A stretch of DNA of 64,000 nucleotides from Pelobates cultripes. Taxonomy: Eukaryota; Chordata; Amphibia; Anura; Pelobatidae. Where the stretch lies: positions 229,909,672 to 229,973,671 of the forward strand of contig OW240912.1 of the NCBI GenBank assembly GCA_933207985.1, in the 5' to 3' direction. The notes below the pieces were generated by a model. It saw nothing but the letters and a program-made list of their open reading frames with translations. It was not told the origin of the DNA and made no database searches. Shown piece after piece: positions 46,160 through 56,238 of this stretch. The position numbers and the translations under genes were made by a program. Numbering within the stretch: position 1 is the stretch's first letter; each line of letters begins with the position of its first letter.

Positions 46160-46662
46160 AGAATTGGGTGTCTTTTTCACCTTTGTTCTTTTACTTTTCT
46201 TTTTCCATCCTTCATACATTGCATAACTACGTTTTTATTGAAAGGGGATTTAAGATTTTATAAGGTCTCCTTGGGTAGGAGTAAAGCCTTACTTGTCTAT
46301 GGGAGACGTCCCTAGACCCCTCTTTGGTAGAGGTTACCTTTGGTAGGTTGTAAAACAGATTTCCAGTCTTTGGTGGACTTTGGTATTGATTTAACTTAGT
46401 TGTTAGTTTGTTAAGCTAAAAAAAAAAAAAAGAATTGTTAACTCTGTACTTGATGGGTATTTTGGCTGTCCTGCAACTTTTTTTTTGCATGCAATATATT
46501 TGGTGGCTTTTTATATAATTGTGCAAGGAATTGGAATTTCTGGTTTTAAGCGATACTGCTCGTGGAGAAGTAACAGTTTTGTGGGAACTTTTGATTCCAG
46601 ACAGCTGTTCTTTAACCACTGAATAATCAGCTATTCCAAATCCGATTATTATTGAGTTTGAA

Positions 46663-48306
46663 ATGGGTACTTCCCAGTCTAAAAAATACCCTCGCCCTAA
46701 TCCAGGGGAGACTTGCAAGCAGTATGTTGCTAGAGTTGGTGAACTGGGGGATTATTTAGTGGATCCTTGGGTGGACAATTTGTCAGGATGGACACAAGGA
46801 CAGGGCAGTGAAACTCCCTTCCCTAAAGACGGGGCTAATGATGATTATTTTCTGAGTATGGTTAAGGGATTATGTTTGGAAGATAAGAAATCTTTTCCTT
46901 GGTATGAGGGAGATCCAGAATGGGACAAAGAATACATGAGACAGGGGGGTGAGAATTGGCTTAAGATTGCACCTCACTGGTACCCTGTTTCCCAAGAGGG
47001 GAAAAGGATAAAAAAGAATAAAAAGAATAAAAAGAAAATTAAAGAAACTGTTGTTAATACCTGCAAATCACAGCCTCCTCCTAATTACACCCCATACTTT
47101 AGCCCACTATATCCTAACCTATCACCTAAAAATGACGATGATTTAGTTCTTGCTGTAGCAGTTGGATCACAAAGAATAGCCACTGCTCCATCAAGTTCCC
47201 TTTCTCCCCAAGATGAGAAGGTTAAACAAATTCAGCGAAGGTCCCCTAAGGGTATCCAGACTAGGTATAAGAAAAAGATGGGGCTGGGTGTTAAAAGAAC
47301 AGATAAAGATGATGGAGAGGAGGAAGGGGAAGAAGAATTTGATGAATTAGACACACAACAGACATATCCTTTTCTGACTGTTGGAGATCAATTAATTTTG
47401 AAACCTTTAACTCCAGGAGAATTGAAGGACATAATTAAAGGAGCTCCAAATCCTAGAACGAATCCTTCTGCATGTATTATGTACTTGAAGAGAATGTGCC
47501 AAGGACAGAATATGACACAGATTGACATAAAGTTAATTATTGATGGACTATTAGATTATGACTCAGAATCTGGGTGGGAATGGAGTAGAGTAACCACTGT
47601 CAGTGTTCCACTTGATGGAACCACAGTGAGTACTTATCCATTAGCCACGGAAAAAGGGAGAGACATTATGTGGGATGAAGTAAAAACAGAGATGATGAGA
47701 TTATGGAAAGACAAGCAGTCTATCTCCACTGCTTTGTCCTGTAAACAGGGCACAAAGGAGACAGTGACAGAATTCACTAGAAGGTTTTATAAATGTTGGA
47801 AAGATGAAGCTGGACTTGGTTCAGAGGAAAGTGGTATGGGTTCTTTAAAAATACAGACTTGCATTGGGAATATGCTTCCAGCATATTCACTGCTAGTTAA
47901 ACAGCTGATTTCAGAGTGGTCAACTTTAACTCCAGTTAAATTCTTGCAGAAAATACATGAGAGAGAAGCAGCAGGTTGTTTTGCTATTGGTAAAGATGGA
48001 AGAGGTGATAGGAGATTAAACCAAAGAGGATTTAGGGGTCCAGGGGGAAGAGGACGTGGAGGAAATAGGTCCCTACCATTTACTAATAGAAGGACATATT
48101 GTTTTAACTGTGGAAGGCAGGGACACTGGATGAATGAGTGCCCCAACCCTATCAGACAAAAGACTGGACAGGCTGAACAGACCCCAGGTCGCCCATGGAT
48201 ACCCCAACAGCCCCACTACCCCCCACAGCATCGCTCTCCTGCCCCTAATACCCCCTCTGGCCCTAAAACTTCATCTGGCCCTACCCATCACATTCAATGG
48301 CCATAG
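46663..48306 (+). CDS. gag: ERV Gag polyprotein
   Basis: Structural polyprotein of 547 residues. It begins MGTSQSK, a Gly2/Ser6 myristoylation signal that would target assembly to the membrane. A Lys-rich and a Glu/Asp-rich linker separate matrix from capsid. In the capsid C-terminal part lies a major-homology-like segment (QGTKETVTEFTRRF, about residues 362-375). The nucleocapsid has Arg/Gly-rich RGxGG repeats and one zinc knuckle, C480-X2-C483-X4-H488-X4-C493, then a Pro-rich tail. One knuckle is usual for gamma/epsilon types. The frame is closed by TAG at 48304-48306, after which the same frame stays open into pol. The first ATG downstream of the leader in good context (gaaATGg) sets the start. 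No frameshift or internal stop. Confidence 0.93.
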   Translation: MGTSQSKKYPRPNPGETCKQYVARVGELGDYLVDPWVDNLSGWTQGQGSETPFPKDGANDDYFLSMVKGLCLEDKKSFPWYEGDPEWDKEYMRQGGENWLKIAPHWYPVSQEGKRIKKNKKNKKKIKETVVNTCKSQPPPNYTPYFSPLYPNLSPKNDDDLVLAVAVGSQRIATAPSSSLSPQDEKVKQIQRRSPKGIQTRYKKKMGLGVKRTDKDDGEEEGEEEFDELDTQQTYPFLTVGDQLILKPLTPGELKDIIKGAPNPRTNPSACIMYLKRMCQGQNMTQIDIKLIIDGLLDYDSESGWEWSRVTTVSVPLDGTTVSTYPLATEKGRDIMWDEVKTEMMRLWKDKQSISTALSCKQGTKETVTEFTRRFYKCWKDEAGLGSEESGMGSLKIQTCIGNMLPAYSLLVKQLISEWSTLTPVKFLQKIHEREAAGCFAIGKDGRGDRRLNQRGFRGPGGRGRGGNRSLPFTNRRTYCFNCGRQGHWMNECPNPIRQKTGQAEQTPGRPWIPQQPHYPPQHRSPAPNTPSGPKTSSGPTHHIQWP

Positions 48307-48342
48307 GGCTGCCCAGAAGGTAACACCCCAGCTTTTCCTGTA
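48304..48342 (+). promoter_or_regulatory. Gag-Pol amber readthrough site
   Basis: The TAG at 48304-48306 is followed in the same frame by 12 sense codons up to the first listed pol codon at 48343, and the frame has no ATG until 48358. A short stem (ggctg with cagct, 48307-48311 and 48329-48333) could form just downstream. This is the layout of amber suppression known in gammaretroviruses; the stem is weak evidence on its own. Confidence 0.7.
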
Positions 48343-51300
48343 TTGTCCTCTAATTTTATGGAACAACCCTTTATAGTCCTCAATGTAAATGGGAGGGACA
48401 TGCCCTTTATTGTAGACACGGGTGCAACCTGTTCCACCATTTGTATGGATGTATATAGAGGTTCAAGGGAAAAGTCGACACCTTCTGTGGGAATAAATGG
48501 AGTGTTAACAAAAACCTTCAAAACTATCCCTTTGGAAATTAAATTACCCCACTCCCCTATTTCTCTACGCCACCAGTTTAGCCTAATCCCAGGGTGCCCT
48601 GTTAGTCTCCTAGGGAGGGATCTCCTTGGACTACTGGGTACAACTGTGGATTTTTCCCCTGAGGGTGGCATGGCAGTTTCCCTTACTGCCCCATCCTCTG
48701 GAATTTTTCTGCAGATGGATATGGATGAGGTACCTGCTTCTGTATGGGCTTCATCCAAGCTAGATGTAGGATACATAAACTGTACCCCTTATAAAGCAAA
48801 ACTACGTCCAGATGTCAGCCCAATTTATATTAAACAGTATCCCCTGTCACAGGAAAAGAAGGATGGGATCAGACCTATGATCCAGTCCTTCCTTCAACAG
48901 GGTATACTCAGGCCTGTAGTCTCCCCCTATAACTCCCCTATTAACCCGGTCCCTAAGGCTACCAAGGACTACAGATTTGTTCAAGACCTTAGGGCCATTA
49001 ACAATTTGATTATTCCAATAGCCCCCATTGTCCCTGATGTTAACACTCTGATAACAGCCATTCCTCATGAAGCTAAGTATTTTACAGTCATTGACTTAAG
49101 TAATGCATTTTTCTCGGTCCCTGTTGACCAAGAGACACAACTACTTATGGCTTTCACTTTTGAGGGGGTTCAGTACACCTGGACTCGCCTTCCCCAGGGC
49201 TACGTGGACTCACCAGCTGTTTATTCGCTGGTGCTCCAACAAACCCTTAAGTCATGGACCCCTGGTCATGGTTCCGTCCTGCTGCAGTATGTTGATGATA
49301 TACTGCTGTGCAGTCCTGACTGGGAAGCCAGCACACAAGACACTGTCAGCTTATTGAAACATTTAGCACTGGAAGGCCACAAGGTAGCCAAGCATAAAAT
49401 CCAATTGGGTGCAGAGAAGGTTGACTATCTGGGATTTGTGTTACAACAAGGCACACGCTCCCTCAGCTCCAAACGTATTGAAGCTCTACAAAGGATACCC
49501 AAACCTGTTACAAAGAAGGAGTTGCTCACCTTCTTGGGTATGATCAATTACTGTCGCCAGTGGATACCTGAATGTTCATACTACGACTCAATTTTGAGAA
49601 TGGCTGTAAAAGGGGACAGCCCAGATTACATCAGATGGTCACCTGAAATGGACAATGCATATGTGGCACTTAAAGTAGGCATTATGCAGGCCCCAGCTTT
49701 AGGACTGCCTAATTATTGTAAACCATTTCATCTTTATGCAAGGGACAACTGTAAAACCATGGCTGCGGTCTGTGCTCAGGAACATGGAGGTGGTATGCGT
49801 CCTGTAGCATTTTTCTCCAAAGTAGTCCCTGTTCCGGTTCAGAGGATGCCGGCGTGTCTTAGGGCCCTGGCTGCTTGTGCAATGGCTGTTGAGACTGCTA
49901 CTACTATCACTCTGGGCCATCCCACTATTCTCCATACATCACACCAAGTGTTGCATTTGATCAAGAATCTCACTACACAACACATGACAGCACAAAGATT
50001 AAGTGGTTATGAAATAATTCTCTTAAATTCTACTAATTTACAGATCAAGTACGGCCCTATTAATTCTGGCCCTATGAGTGTACTGCATGCTATCCTTACT
50101 CATGACAACCCTAATCTAAGCAAAACTCAGCCAGAAGAACATGACTGTATTCATACTATACATACACATACCTCCCCACGCTTAGACCTCATGGATACCC
50201 CTCAGCCAGGTTCTGAGGATGTGTTTGTGGATGGATCTTGTTCCCGACCTGTTGACGGTCAGTACCAGACTGGGTATGCAGTAGTCCAATTACCTGATAA
50301 GGTCCTTGAGGCTAGCTCCATACCCCACATGTCAGCCCAAGCTGCTGAGTTGGTTGCCCTCACACGTGCATGCACTCTATTCACTAACAAAGATGTAAAT
50401 ATTTACACTGACTCACGTTACGCTCATGGGGTTGTGCATGATTTTGGAATGATTTGGAAACAAAGAGGATTCATTGCAGCTGATGGTAAAGGCATTTCTC
50501 ATAAGACATTAATTGAAGACCTCTTGCATGCTTTGCAACTTCCTCGTACAGTGTCTATCATTCACTGTAGAGCTCACACTCAAGGTAGGGATGATATATC
50601 CCTAGGCAATGCACTAGCAGATAGAATTGCCAAAGAGGTAGCATCTCAGACCATTTATTATCGTATGATATTTTCAATTTTTAGTCCCCCTACCTGCCCA
50701 GAAGAACAGTTGTTGCAAGAACTTCAGGGTTTTGCAACCCATGAAGATATTGCATACTGGAAAAAACAAGGTTTGGAAAAAGACCAAAATGGCCTTTATT
50801 CCAAAGAGGGGAAGATAGGGATACCAGAAAGCAGTGCCCCTATTTTTATTTCCCAGGCACACGGAGTGGGTCACAAGGGTCTTAAGGTTACTTTGGGTCT
50901 TATTCAACAACATTTTGTAATCTTGAATCTTTCTCTCCACTGTCAGGTATACTTACAGAGGTGTGTCCAATGCTTACAGACCAATACTACTGTCACACAT
51001 AAGGCTAGACATGAACACCTCCCACCACCTACAGGCCCTTTCACCCATTTACAGGTAGATTTCACCCACATCCCCAAAACAGGTAAGCGACAACAATACT
51101 TACTGGTGATTGTGGATCACTTCTCAAAATGGCCCGAGGCCTTTGTTACTAATAAGGAGGATGCTAGGACTGTGGTGAAAATACTGACCACTGAAATTAT
51201 TCCTAGGTATGGCTGCCCATTGCAGATCAATTCTGATAATGGCCCTGCCTTTGCTAGCAAAGTTACACAGGAACTGGCCAAATGGTTACAGGTTACCTGG

Positions 51301-51915
51301 AAATTTAATGTACCCTACCATCCCCAGAGTTCAGGTATAGTAGAAAGAATGAATAGGACAATTAAGGAGAAACTGATGAAGGCCACAGATGGCACATGGG
51401 TTCACTGGCAAAAATACTTACCTGCTATTTTAGCTGAAATAAGAATGACCCCTAGCAGGACTACTAAATTGTCACCGTTTGAGATACTCATGGGAAGACC
51501 ATTTCCTACTCCTTGGGTGAAGGGACGATTTGTTATTATGCCTGGTGATTTAGACTTAATCCAGGAAGAATATGTTAAACAGTTAATTTTTAAACTCAAC
51601 TCTGTATATGGTGATGTTTCCGTGCAGTTTCCTCTACCCTCACAGGAACCTACACATCCTTATCAGCCTGGTGATCTGGTCTGTATCCGACAGCTGAACA
51701 AGAGCAGGAAGGGAAAGTTTCCTTTTGGTCCGCCTACCACTGTGATTGCCATGACCCGAACCGCTGTGCTCACCGATTCCCAAGATATCTGGATCCATGC
51801 ATCCCGTCTGAAGCCATGTCCAAAGAGAGGTGAAGTAGGAGACAAGCTTAAGGTCCTTACTCCGATTGGCCCTGACGACCCAACATCCTTATCTGAAGTG
51901 CTATGGCTAAAGTAA
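48307..51915 (+). CDS. pol: ERV Pol (protease, RT, RNase H, integrase)
   Basis: Made most likely as a Gag-Pol readthrough product, since no ATG opens the frame. Numbering from 48343: protease active site DTGA at 25-28; RT with LPQGYVDSP and catalytic YVDD at 316-319; RNase H with VDGS near 629 and TDSRYA near 690; integrase HHCC zinc domain around 840-880; DDE triad at D906, D965 and E1001 (35 residues between the last two). A C-terminal GPY/F-like module ends in WIHASRLKP, as in gamma-type Pol. 1190 residues uninterrupted. It copies viral RNA into DNA and integrates it. The last 13 bp overlap env. All catalytic residues I can check are present. Confidence 0.95.
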   Translation, partial: GCPEGNTPAFPVLSSNFMEQPFIVLNVNGRDMPFIVDTGATCSTICMDVYRGSREKSTPSVGINGVLTKTFKTIPLEIKLPHSPISLRHQFSLIPGCPVSLLGRDLLGLLGTTVDFSPEGGMAVSLTAPSSGIFLQMDMDEVPASVWASSKLDVGYINCTPYKAKLRPDVSPIYIKQYPLSQEKKDGIRPMIQSFLQQGILRPVVSPYNSPINPVPKATKDYRFVQDLRAINNLIIPIAPIVPDVNTLITAIPHEAKYFTVIDLSNAFFSVPVDQETQLLMAFTFEGVQYTWTRLPQGYVDSPAVYSLVLQQTLKSWTPGHGSVLLQYVDDILLCSPDWEASTQDTVSLLKHLALEGHKVAKHKIQLGAEKVDYLGFVLQQGTRSLSSKRIEALQRIPKPVTKKELLTFLGMINYCRQWIPECSYYDSILRMAVKGDSPDYIRWSPEMDNAYVALKVGIMQAPALGLPNYCKPFHLYARDNCKTMAAVCAQEHGGGMRPVAFFSKVVPVPVQRMPACLRALAACAMAVETATTITLGHPTILHTSHQVLHLIKNLTTQHMTAQRLSGYEIILLNSTNLQIKYGPINSGPMSVLHAILTHDNPNLSKTQPEEHDCIHTIHTHTSPRLDLMDTPQPGSEDVFVDGSCSRPVDGQYQTGYAVVQLPDKVLEASSIPHMSAQAAELVALTRACTLFTNKDVNIYTDSRYAHGVVHDFGMIWKQRGFIAADGKGISHKTLIEDLLHALQLPRTVSIIHCRAHTQGRDDISLGNALADRIAKEVASQTIYYRMIFSIFSPPTCPEEQLLQELQGFATHEDIAYWKKQGLEKDQNGLYSKEGKIGIPESSAPIFISQAHGVGHKGLKVTLGLIQQHFVILNLSLHCQVYLQRCVQCLQTNTTVTHKARHEHLPPPTGPFTHLQVDFTHIPKTGKRQQYLLVIVDHFSKWPEAFVTNKEDARTVVKILTTEIIPRYGCPLQINSDNGPAFASKVTQELAKWLQVTWKFNVPYHPQSSGIVERMNRTIKEKLMKATDGTWVHWQKYLPAILAEIRMTPSRTTKLSPFEILMGRPFPTPWVKGRFVIMPGDLDLIQEEYVKQLIFKLNSVYGDVSVQFPLPSQEPTHPYQPGDLVCIRQLNKSRKGKFPFGPPTTVIAMTRTAVLTDSQDIWIHASRLKPCPKRGEVGDKLKVLTPIGPDDPTSLSEVLWLK

Positions 51916-54119
51916 ACCTATTGGATCCCTTGCATGGGGCAAAGAATTTTTTCATCATCCTAATTCTCTCCATGATTCTCTTCCTACCGCTGATTGTCCT
52001 TCTTGATTGTCACTATGATTATGAGAATATGAGAGAGTTCCAGAAGGTCTGCTTCTGGAAAGATCACAACTCCACCAGTTACAGTGTCCAATTAGGCCTT
52101 GATCATCCTACTAATAGAACCAGACACAAAAGATCACTACCCACAGACAAGACTTTGCAAACTTACACCAATTGTTCTTCTAAATCAGTATTTTGGTGGA
52201 GCCGTGCTAAAGAGACTAGAACACAAGAGGATTTTATATGTAATGGCGGCAAAACCTGCCTTGTACTTAATATTACAACTAAAGGTCAAATATGCATTGC
52301 TGCAAAGACTGCACAAGTAGTGGTCAAACCATTGCATGATGATTCCGTAAATTGCTCTATAACAATTACTAACACTACTGGTTTTTATACTCTTGCTTGG
52401 CTATTTTCAGAACCTTATCCTTTCACAAACAAAGGAGTTGGTTCAATATTTTATTATTTGCAAAATACTAATGTTTCCTTAGATCAAGACAATCCAGTTC
52501 CCCTTACTTCTATCGCTCCTGATAATGTTCATAGCATGTATAATGCCACATGGCCTAGAGGATACGTCCGTATCATATATAATAGAAGTAGAATAGAGAA
52601 CAGAGGTTGGTTCGCGGTTTTATTATATTGTAGCCCACATACTACACCTACTGTTCATAATTATTCCCATATTCCAATACCCTCATCATGTGTAAACACT
52701 ACTATAATTCAGAAGGCTGTACACATAACACTAAATATATCTACACCTGATGTACGATTATGTAATCCACTACCTAATAGAGAGAAGAGAGAATGGTATG
52801 ATACCCTCTTAGGGGGTACAGGAACAGCTATGGGAATATTAAATGGTGTAGACATGGAAATACTAAAGAATAAGTTATCCACGGCAGGGAAAGAATTAGG
52901 GATAGGATTTCATGTAATGGCTAAATGGGCCCCTACCATGGTACAATCACAATGGAAGGAATTACAATTAGAACAATCTATGTACACCTATCTGGGTAAT
53001 CTAACATATGCTATTACTAACCTAACAAAAGGAAGCACTGACTGGACCTTATGTGCCACTAGAGTTTTATGGATGCATCAACAAAGGTTAAGACTAGAGA
53101 ATACTCTTATGGTACCTAAAATACAGAAAGTCAGAGAAATGATGGAATTGACTGACAATTATTGGATTAGTTTAAGGTCAAATGATGTAGATTGTGAGGA
53201 ATGGGTAGAAGATGAGATATCGAGTTATTCATGTAGGATTGGATTTACCTTATATGAAGTCGCTCCAACCCATATAAAACTAGCATGTAAGTTCTTTACT
53301 TTACCTACACCTATGTTTAATATACTTAATGATAATCTTACTTGGTGGAATCCAACTTTTACAGGAGAATATATATTCCCCAAGGATAATAAAACATATT
53401 CATTAGAACACTGTGACAAGGCAGATAAAGGTTACACATGCAGACATTCCTCACCCATCTATGAACCATGCTTATTAGCTAATCAAATAAGTAGTTGTAC
53501 TTGGCATGTATATCCATCGGATTATTCAGTTATGTTAGAAATAGAACCACAAATAGTGTGCCTAGCTACCAAACAACCTGTCAATATTCCCGAAGTTGAT
53601 AAACATTTACCCTTTGTAGGATGTATATCAAATGCAACCTGGATAAAATGGAAAGATCATACTTATTTCCTGCAACCTATTCCTAGTATATACAGATCTA
53701 AAAAATATATTCCACCTGCGTTACCTATCGTTGATTATCAACTTCCTACAGGAATAATAATTAATTTACTAAGAGGAAAAGGAGATATGTTTAAACATTT
53801 GAAAGCACATAAAGATGCCTTAGTACATACTGAAATATCCACCCACATAGTTGAAAGGGAATTAATTAAAGTTAGTTCTAAAATCCAGGAAAATTTTGCT
53901 CATCATTGGTATGATGCCCTCACAGGTTGGTCCCCTACTGGCGCACAAGTTGTAAGGTCCTTTTTCTACCCTCTTGTCATCATTGTGATAATACTTGCAA
54001 TAATGATATTGTTTAATTGTTATCTAACTTGCACACTTAAGAAACGTGTACAACAGATGATTACAAAAGCTGAAAATCGACAGCTCGATCTCCTCTTAAA
54101 GGGAAAACCTACGGCATAG
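51903..54119 (+). CDS. env: ERV envelope glycoprotein, atypical
   Basis: 738-residue type I membrane glycoprotein for entry. It has an N-terminal cytosolic stretch and hydrophobic anchor (about 16-34), then a first basic furin-like site RHKR at 74-77. An Asn-glycosylation-rich SU region follows to a second site REKR at 293-296. A Gly-rich fusion-peptide-like segment (LLGGTGTAMGIL, about 302-313) comes next. There is a long TM ectodomain and a membrane span at about 688-710, then a 28-residue tail. The TM subunit (about 440 residues) is twice the size of SU. I find no CX6CC or CWLC disulfide motif of gammaretroviral Env. The leader plus two processing sites recalls foamy-virus Env; the large TM recalls epsilon types. 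Overlaps the pol end in another frame. Uninterrupted. Confidence 0.9.
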   Translation: MAKVNLLDPLHGAKNFFIILILSMILFLPLIVLLDCHYDYENMREFQKVCFWKDHNSTSYSVQLGLDHPTNRTRHKRSLPTDKTLQTYTNCSSKSVFWWSRAKETRTQEDFICNGGKTCLVLNITTKGQICIAAKTAQVVVKPLHDDSVNCSITITNTTGFYTLAWLFSEPYPFTNKGVGSIFYYLQNTNVSLDQDNPVPLTSIAPDNVHSMYNATWPRGYVRIIYNRSRIENRGWFAVLLYCSPHTTPTVHNYSHIPIPSSCVNTTIIQKAVHITLNISTPDVRLCNPLPNREKREWYDTLLGGTGTAMGILNGVDMEILKNKLSTAGKELGIGFHVMAKWAPTMVQSQWKELQLEQSMYTYLGNLTYAITNLTKGSTDWTLCATRVLWMHQQRLRLENTLMVPKIQKVREMMELTDNYWISLRSNDVDCEEWVEDEISSYSCRIGFTLYEVAPTHIKLACKFFTLPTPMFNILNDNLTWWNPTFTGEYIFPKDNKTYSLEHCDKADKGYTCRHSSPIYEPCLLANQISSCTWHVYPSDYSVMLEIEPQIVCLATKQPVNIPEVDKHLPFVGCISNATWIKWKDHTYFLQPIPSIYRSKKYIPPALPIVDYQLPTGIIINLLRGKGDMFKHLKAHKDALVHTEISTHIVERELIKVSSKIQENFAHHWYDALTGWSPTGAQVVRSFFYPLVIIVIILAIMILFNCYLTCTLKKRVQQMITKAENRQLDLLLKGKPTA

Positions 54120-54251
54120 AGCAAATGGGGGAAATCGAGGTGAAGAAATAAGGAAAGTCCCGCAGACGTGATTAGCACGTCTGAATATACCTCCTTTCGT
54201 TTCTCTGCCGCAGGCCTCCCATGGATATTCCATAAGGTAGATCACGATATG

Positions 54252-54267
54252 ATCTAAAGAGAGGAAT
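54252..54267 (+). promoter_or_regulatory. ERV polypurine tract
   Basis: aaagagaggaa lies immediately 5' of the 3' LTR, purine-only for 11 bases, as required for plus-strand priming. Confidence 0.7.
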
Positions 54268-54791
54268 TGTAGGATATGAATATCCATTTTGCTCTATATC
54301 CTAACTGTTCATGTAAGGGTTAATTTGAATCAAGAATCAATTTGGAATTGTATCTCCAATTCTCAGAAATGTTATTGAAGCATGATTTTGTCATGTTCCT
54401 GGAAAGAAGATATTTGCGTGACATGACATGACATGACATGGCGTGACATGACATGGCGTGACATGACATGACATGACATGACATGATAAGGATTCTGGAA
54501 TGACCTTGTTAATTGTCCAAGATTTCTGTATTTGTAATCATCTGGGTTTTATCCAATATGCATACATTATGTAACATCGAATTATAACTGAAAACAACTT
54601 GTGAAAAATAAACTATGTCACAATGCTCAATGACCCCCACCGACATGAAAATGGGGTATAAGTATAACTGATGTATCAATTAAAATTTGAATTGGTTATA
54701 GAACACATCTCTTGTCTTCTTGACTGATTCCCAGGATCCTGTCTGATAAAGAGGGTGCAGCTCTGGCAAAATATCCATCCTATCCCCTACA
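54268..54791 (+). repeat. ERV 3' LTR (524 bp)
   Basis: Matches the 5' LTR throughout apart from one missing acatg unit in the first block and ctgg instead of ccgg near 54764. Followed by the agacc target duplication. Confidence 0.95.
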
Positions 54792-54796
54792 AGACC

Positions 54797-55140
54797 CACA
54801 GTCTTTAGCCTTTGCAAGCCTCTTTCCCCAACCCAGAGTGTCTGTGCCAAAAAACACACCAAGAGAAGGCTTCTCATTGACAACCCTCTACGTATGAGTT
54901 GTGAGCAAACACAACCATGCAGTTGTGGCATTCATATGCTTCTGTTATACAGCTCATTGAGAAGAGAGAAAGGCAAGCACTTCATTGCCCAGCATGCCTG
55001 ATTGCTTCATTTATCTCTGTGCAGCCAATGGAAGTGGAATAAAACTTGTTTCTGCCCCAATTTATAAAAGTGCTGATTTTCATTGAAATTCCAGCTTGAT
55101 AAACTGTCACAAATATATAGACTCCAGACACATAAAGCAC
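54797..55140. other. No gene recognised
   Basis: Flank of the provirus; no domain, no repeat boundary except the start of the TTAA MITE at 55141. Confidence 0.5.
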
Positions 55141-55144
55141 TTAA

Positions 55145-55636
55145 AGGACCACTCTAGGCACCCAGACCACTTCAGCTTAATGAAGTGGTCTGGGTGCCAG
55201 GTCCATCTAGGGTTAACCCATTTTTTAATAAACATAGCAGTTTCAGAGAAACTGCTATGTTTATGAATGGGTTAAGCCTTCCCCTATTTCCTCTAGTGGC
55301 TGTCTCATTGACAGCCACTAGAGGCGCTTGCGTGCTTCTCACTGTGATTTCACAGTGAGAGCACGCAAGCGTCCATAGGAAAGCATTGTAAATGCTTTCC
55401 TATGCGACGGGCTGAATGCGCGCGCAGCTCTTGCCGCGCGTGCGCATTCAGCCCAGGAGGAGGAATGGAGGAGGAGAGAAGGAGGAGAGCTCTCCGCCCA
55501 GCGCTGGAAAAAGGTAAGTTTTTACCCCTTTCCCCTTCCAGAGCCGGGCGGGAGGGGGTCCCTGAGGGTGGGGGCACCCTCAGGGCACTATAGTGCCAGG
55601 AAAACGAGTATGTTTTCCTGGCACTATAGTGGTCCT
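55145..55636. mobile_element. TTAA MITE, complete copy (aggaccact family)
   Basis: The ends aggaccact / agtggtcct are inverted and flanked by TTAA at 55141-55144 and 55637-55640. The 492-bp interior is a chain of hairpins: cccagaccacttc/gaagtggtctggg, aacatagcagttt/aaactgctatgtt, agtggctgtc/gacagccact, agagcgcacg-type and ccctgagggtg/caccctcaggg. No ORF. Related copies at 14322 and 15826 and fragments near 29130. Confidence 0.85.
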
Positions 55637-55639
55637 TTA

Positions 55640-55995
55640 AGCAAGCTTTAAGTGTCTTAAAATATGTTCTGAAATAAAAACTAAGACATTTTAAACTGTT
55701 GATTATCAGTGTTAAGTGTGGAACTACTCAAGATGCAGTGCCAGTGTAGTTATGTGAGGGCCTCATTTACTGGTAATGTGTCATAATTTTAATATCATTT
55801 GTGTATGTCATTTTAAGAAGCTCTGACGAATTTGCATTACACTATTGTATTTAACCTCATGCTGCCAGAACCTTGTGTCACTATTATGTCGTACACTTCA
55901 CGTGATTGTATGTTGTTGTTTGATCAATACTTCTCCTCTCGACTGGTCTATTCCTTCTACCTGAACTTGTCTGCCTTTATTATGACTTCTGGTGC
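55640..55995. other. No gene recognised
   Basis: AT-rich sequence without motif-supported frames. Confidence 0.5.
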
Positions 55996-55999
55996 CTGA

Positions 56000-56238
56000 T
56001 ATTTAAACCTATTTAGTTTAGAAAAACGTCGCCTGAGATGGGATATAATAACTTTATATAAATATATTCGGGGCCAATACAAACCATTGTGTGGAAATCT
56101 ATTTACAAACCGGACTTTACATAGGACACGAGGCCATGCGTTTAGACTGGAAGAAAGAAGATTTCGTCTAAGGCAAAGGAAATGTTTTTTCACTGTAAGA
56201 ACAATCAGGATGTGGAATTCTCTAGTAGAAATTGACTA
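56000..56238 (+). pseudogene. CR1-like LINE C-terminal remnant
   Basis: The plus-strand frame reads LEKRRLRWDIITLYKYIRG, then RTRGHAFRLEERRFRLRQR and TIRMWNSL. These match the layout of the C-terminal region after RT in CR1-like LINEs (the RR-R-DL--YKI-G box, the RGH box, and the F--R---WN-LP end). No ATG; about 78 residues; cut at its 3' end by the PLE B palindrome arm beginning at 56223. Confidence 0.6.

Larger units (their letters stand above)
45572..54791 (+). mobile_element. Apparently intact gamma/epsilon-like endogenous retrovirus
   Basis: A complete provirus of 9220 bp: 5' LTR, primer-binding site, leader with a splice-donor-like site, gag, pol (same frame as gag after one amber codon), env overlapping pol by 13 bp, purine tract, 3' LTR. 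Flanks agacc (45567-45571) and agacc (54792-54796) form a 5-bp target duplication. LTRs differ at one base plus one 5-bp repeat unit, so the insertion is very recent. All three main ORFs are open. Gag with a myristoylation signal and a single CCHC knuckle, readthrough expression, and a GPY/F-like integrase tail point to the class I (gamma/epsilon-like) group. Named relationship to any described virus is not established here. Confidence 0.93.

Noticed and set aside
48343..48345. ttg at 48343 as the start codon of pol
   Set aside because: The frame is open back to the gag amber codon, and readthrough explains it better than a non-ATG start.
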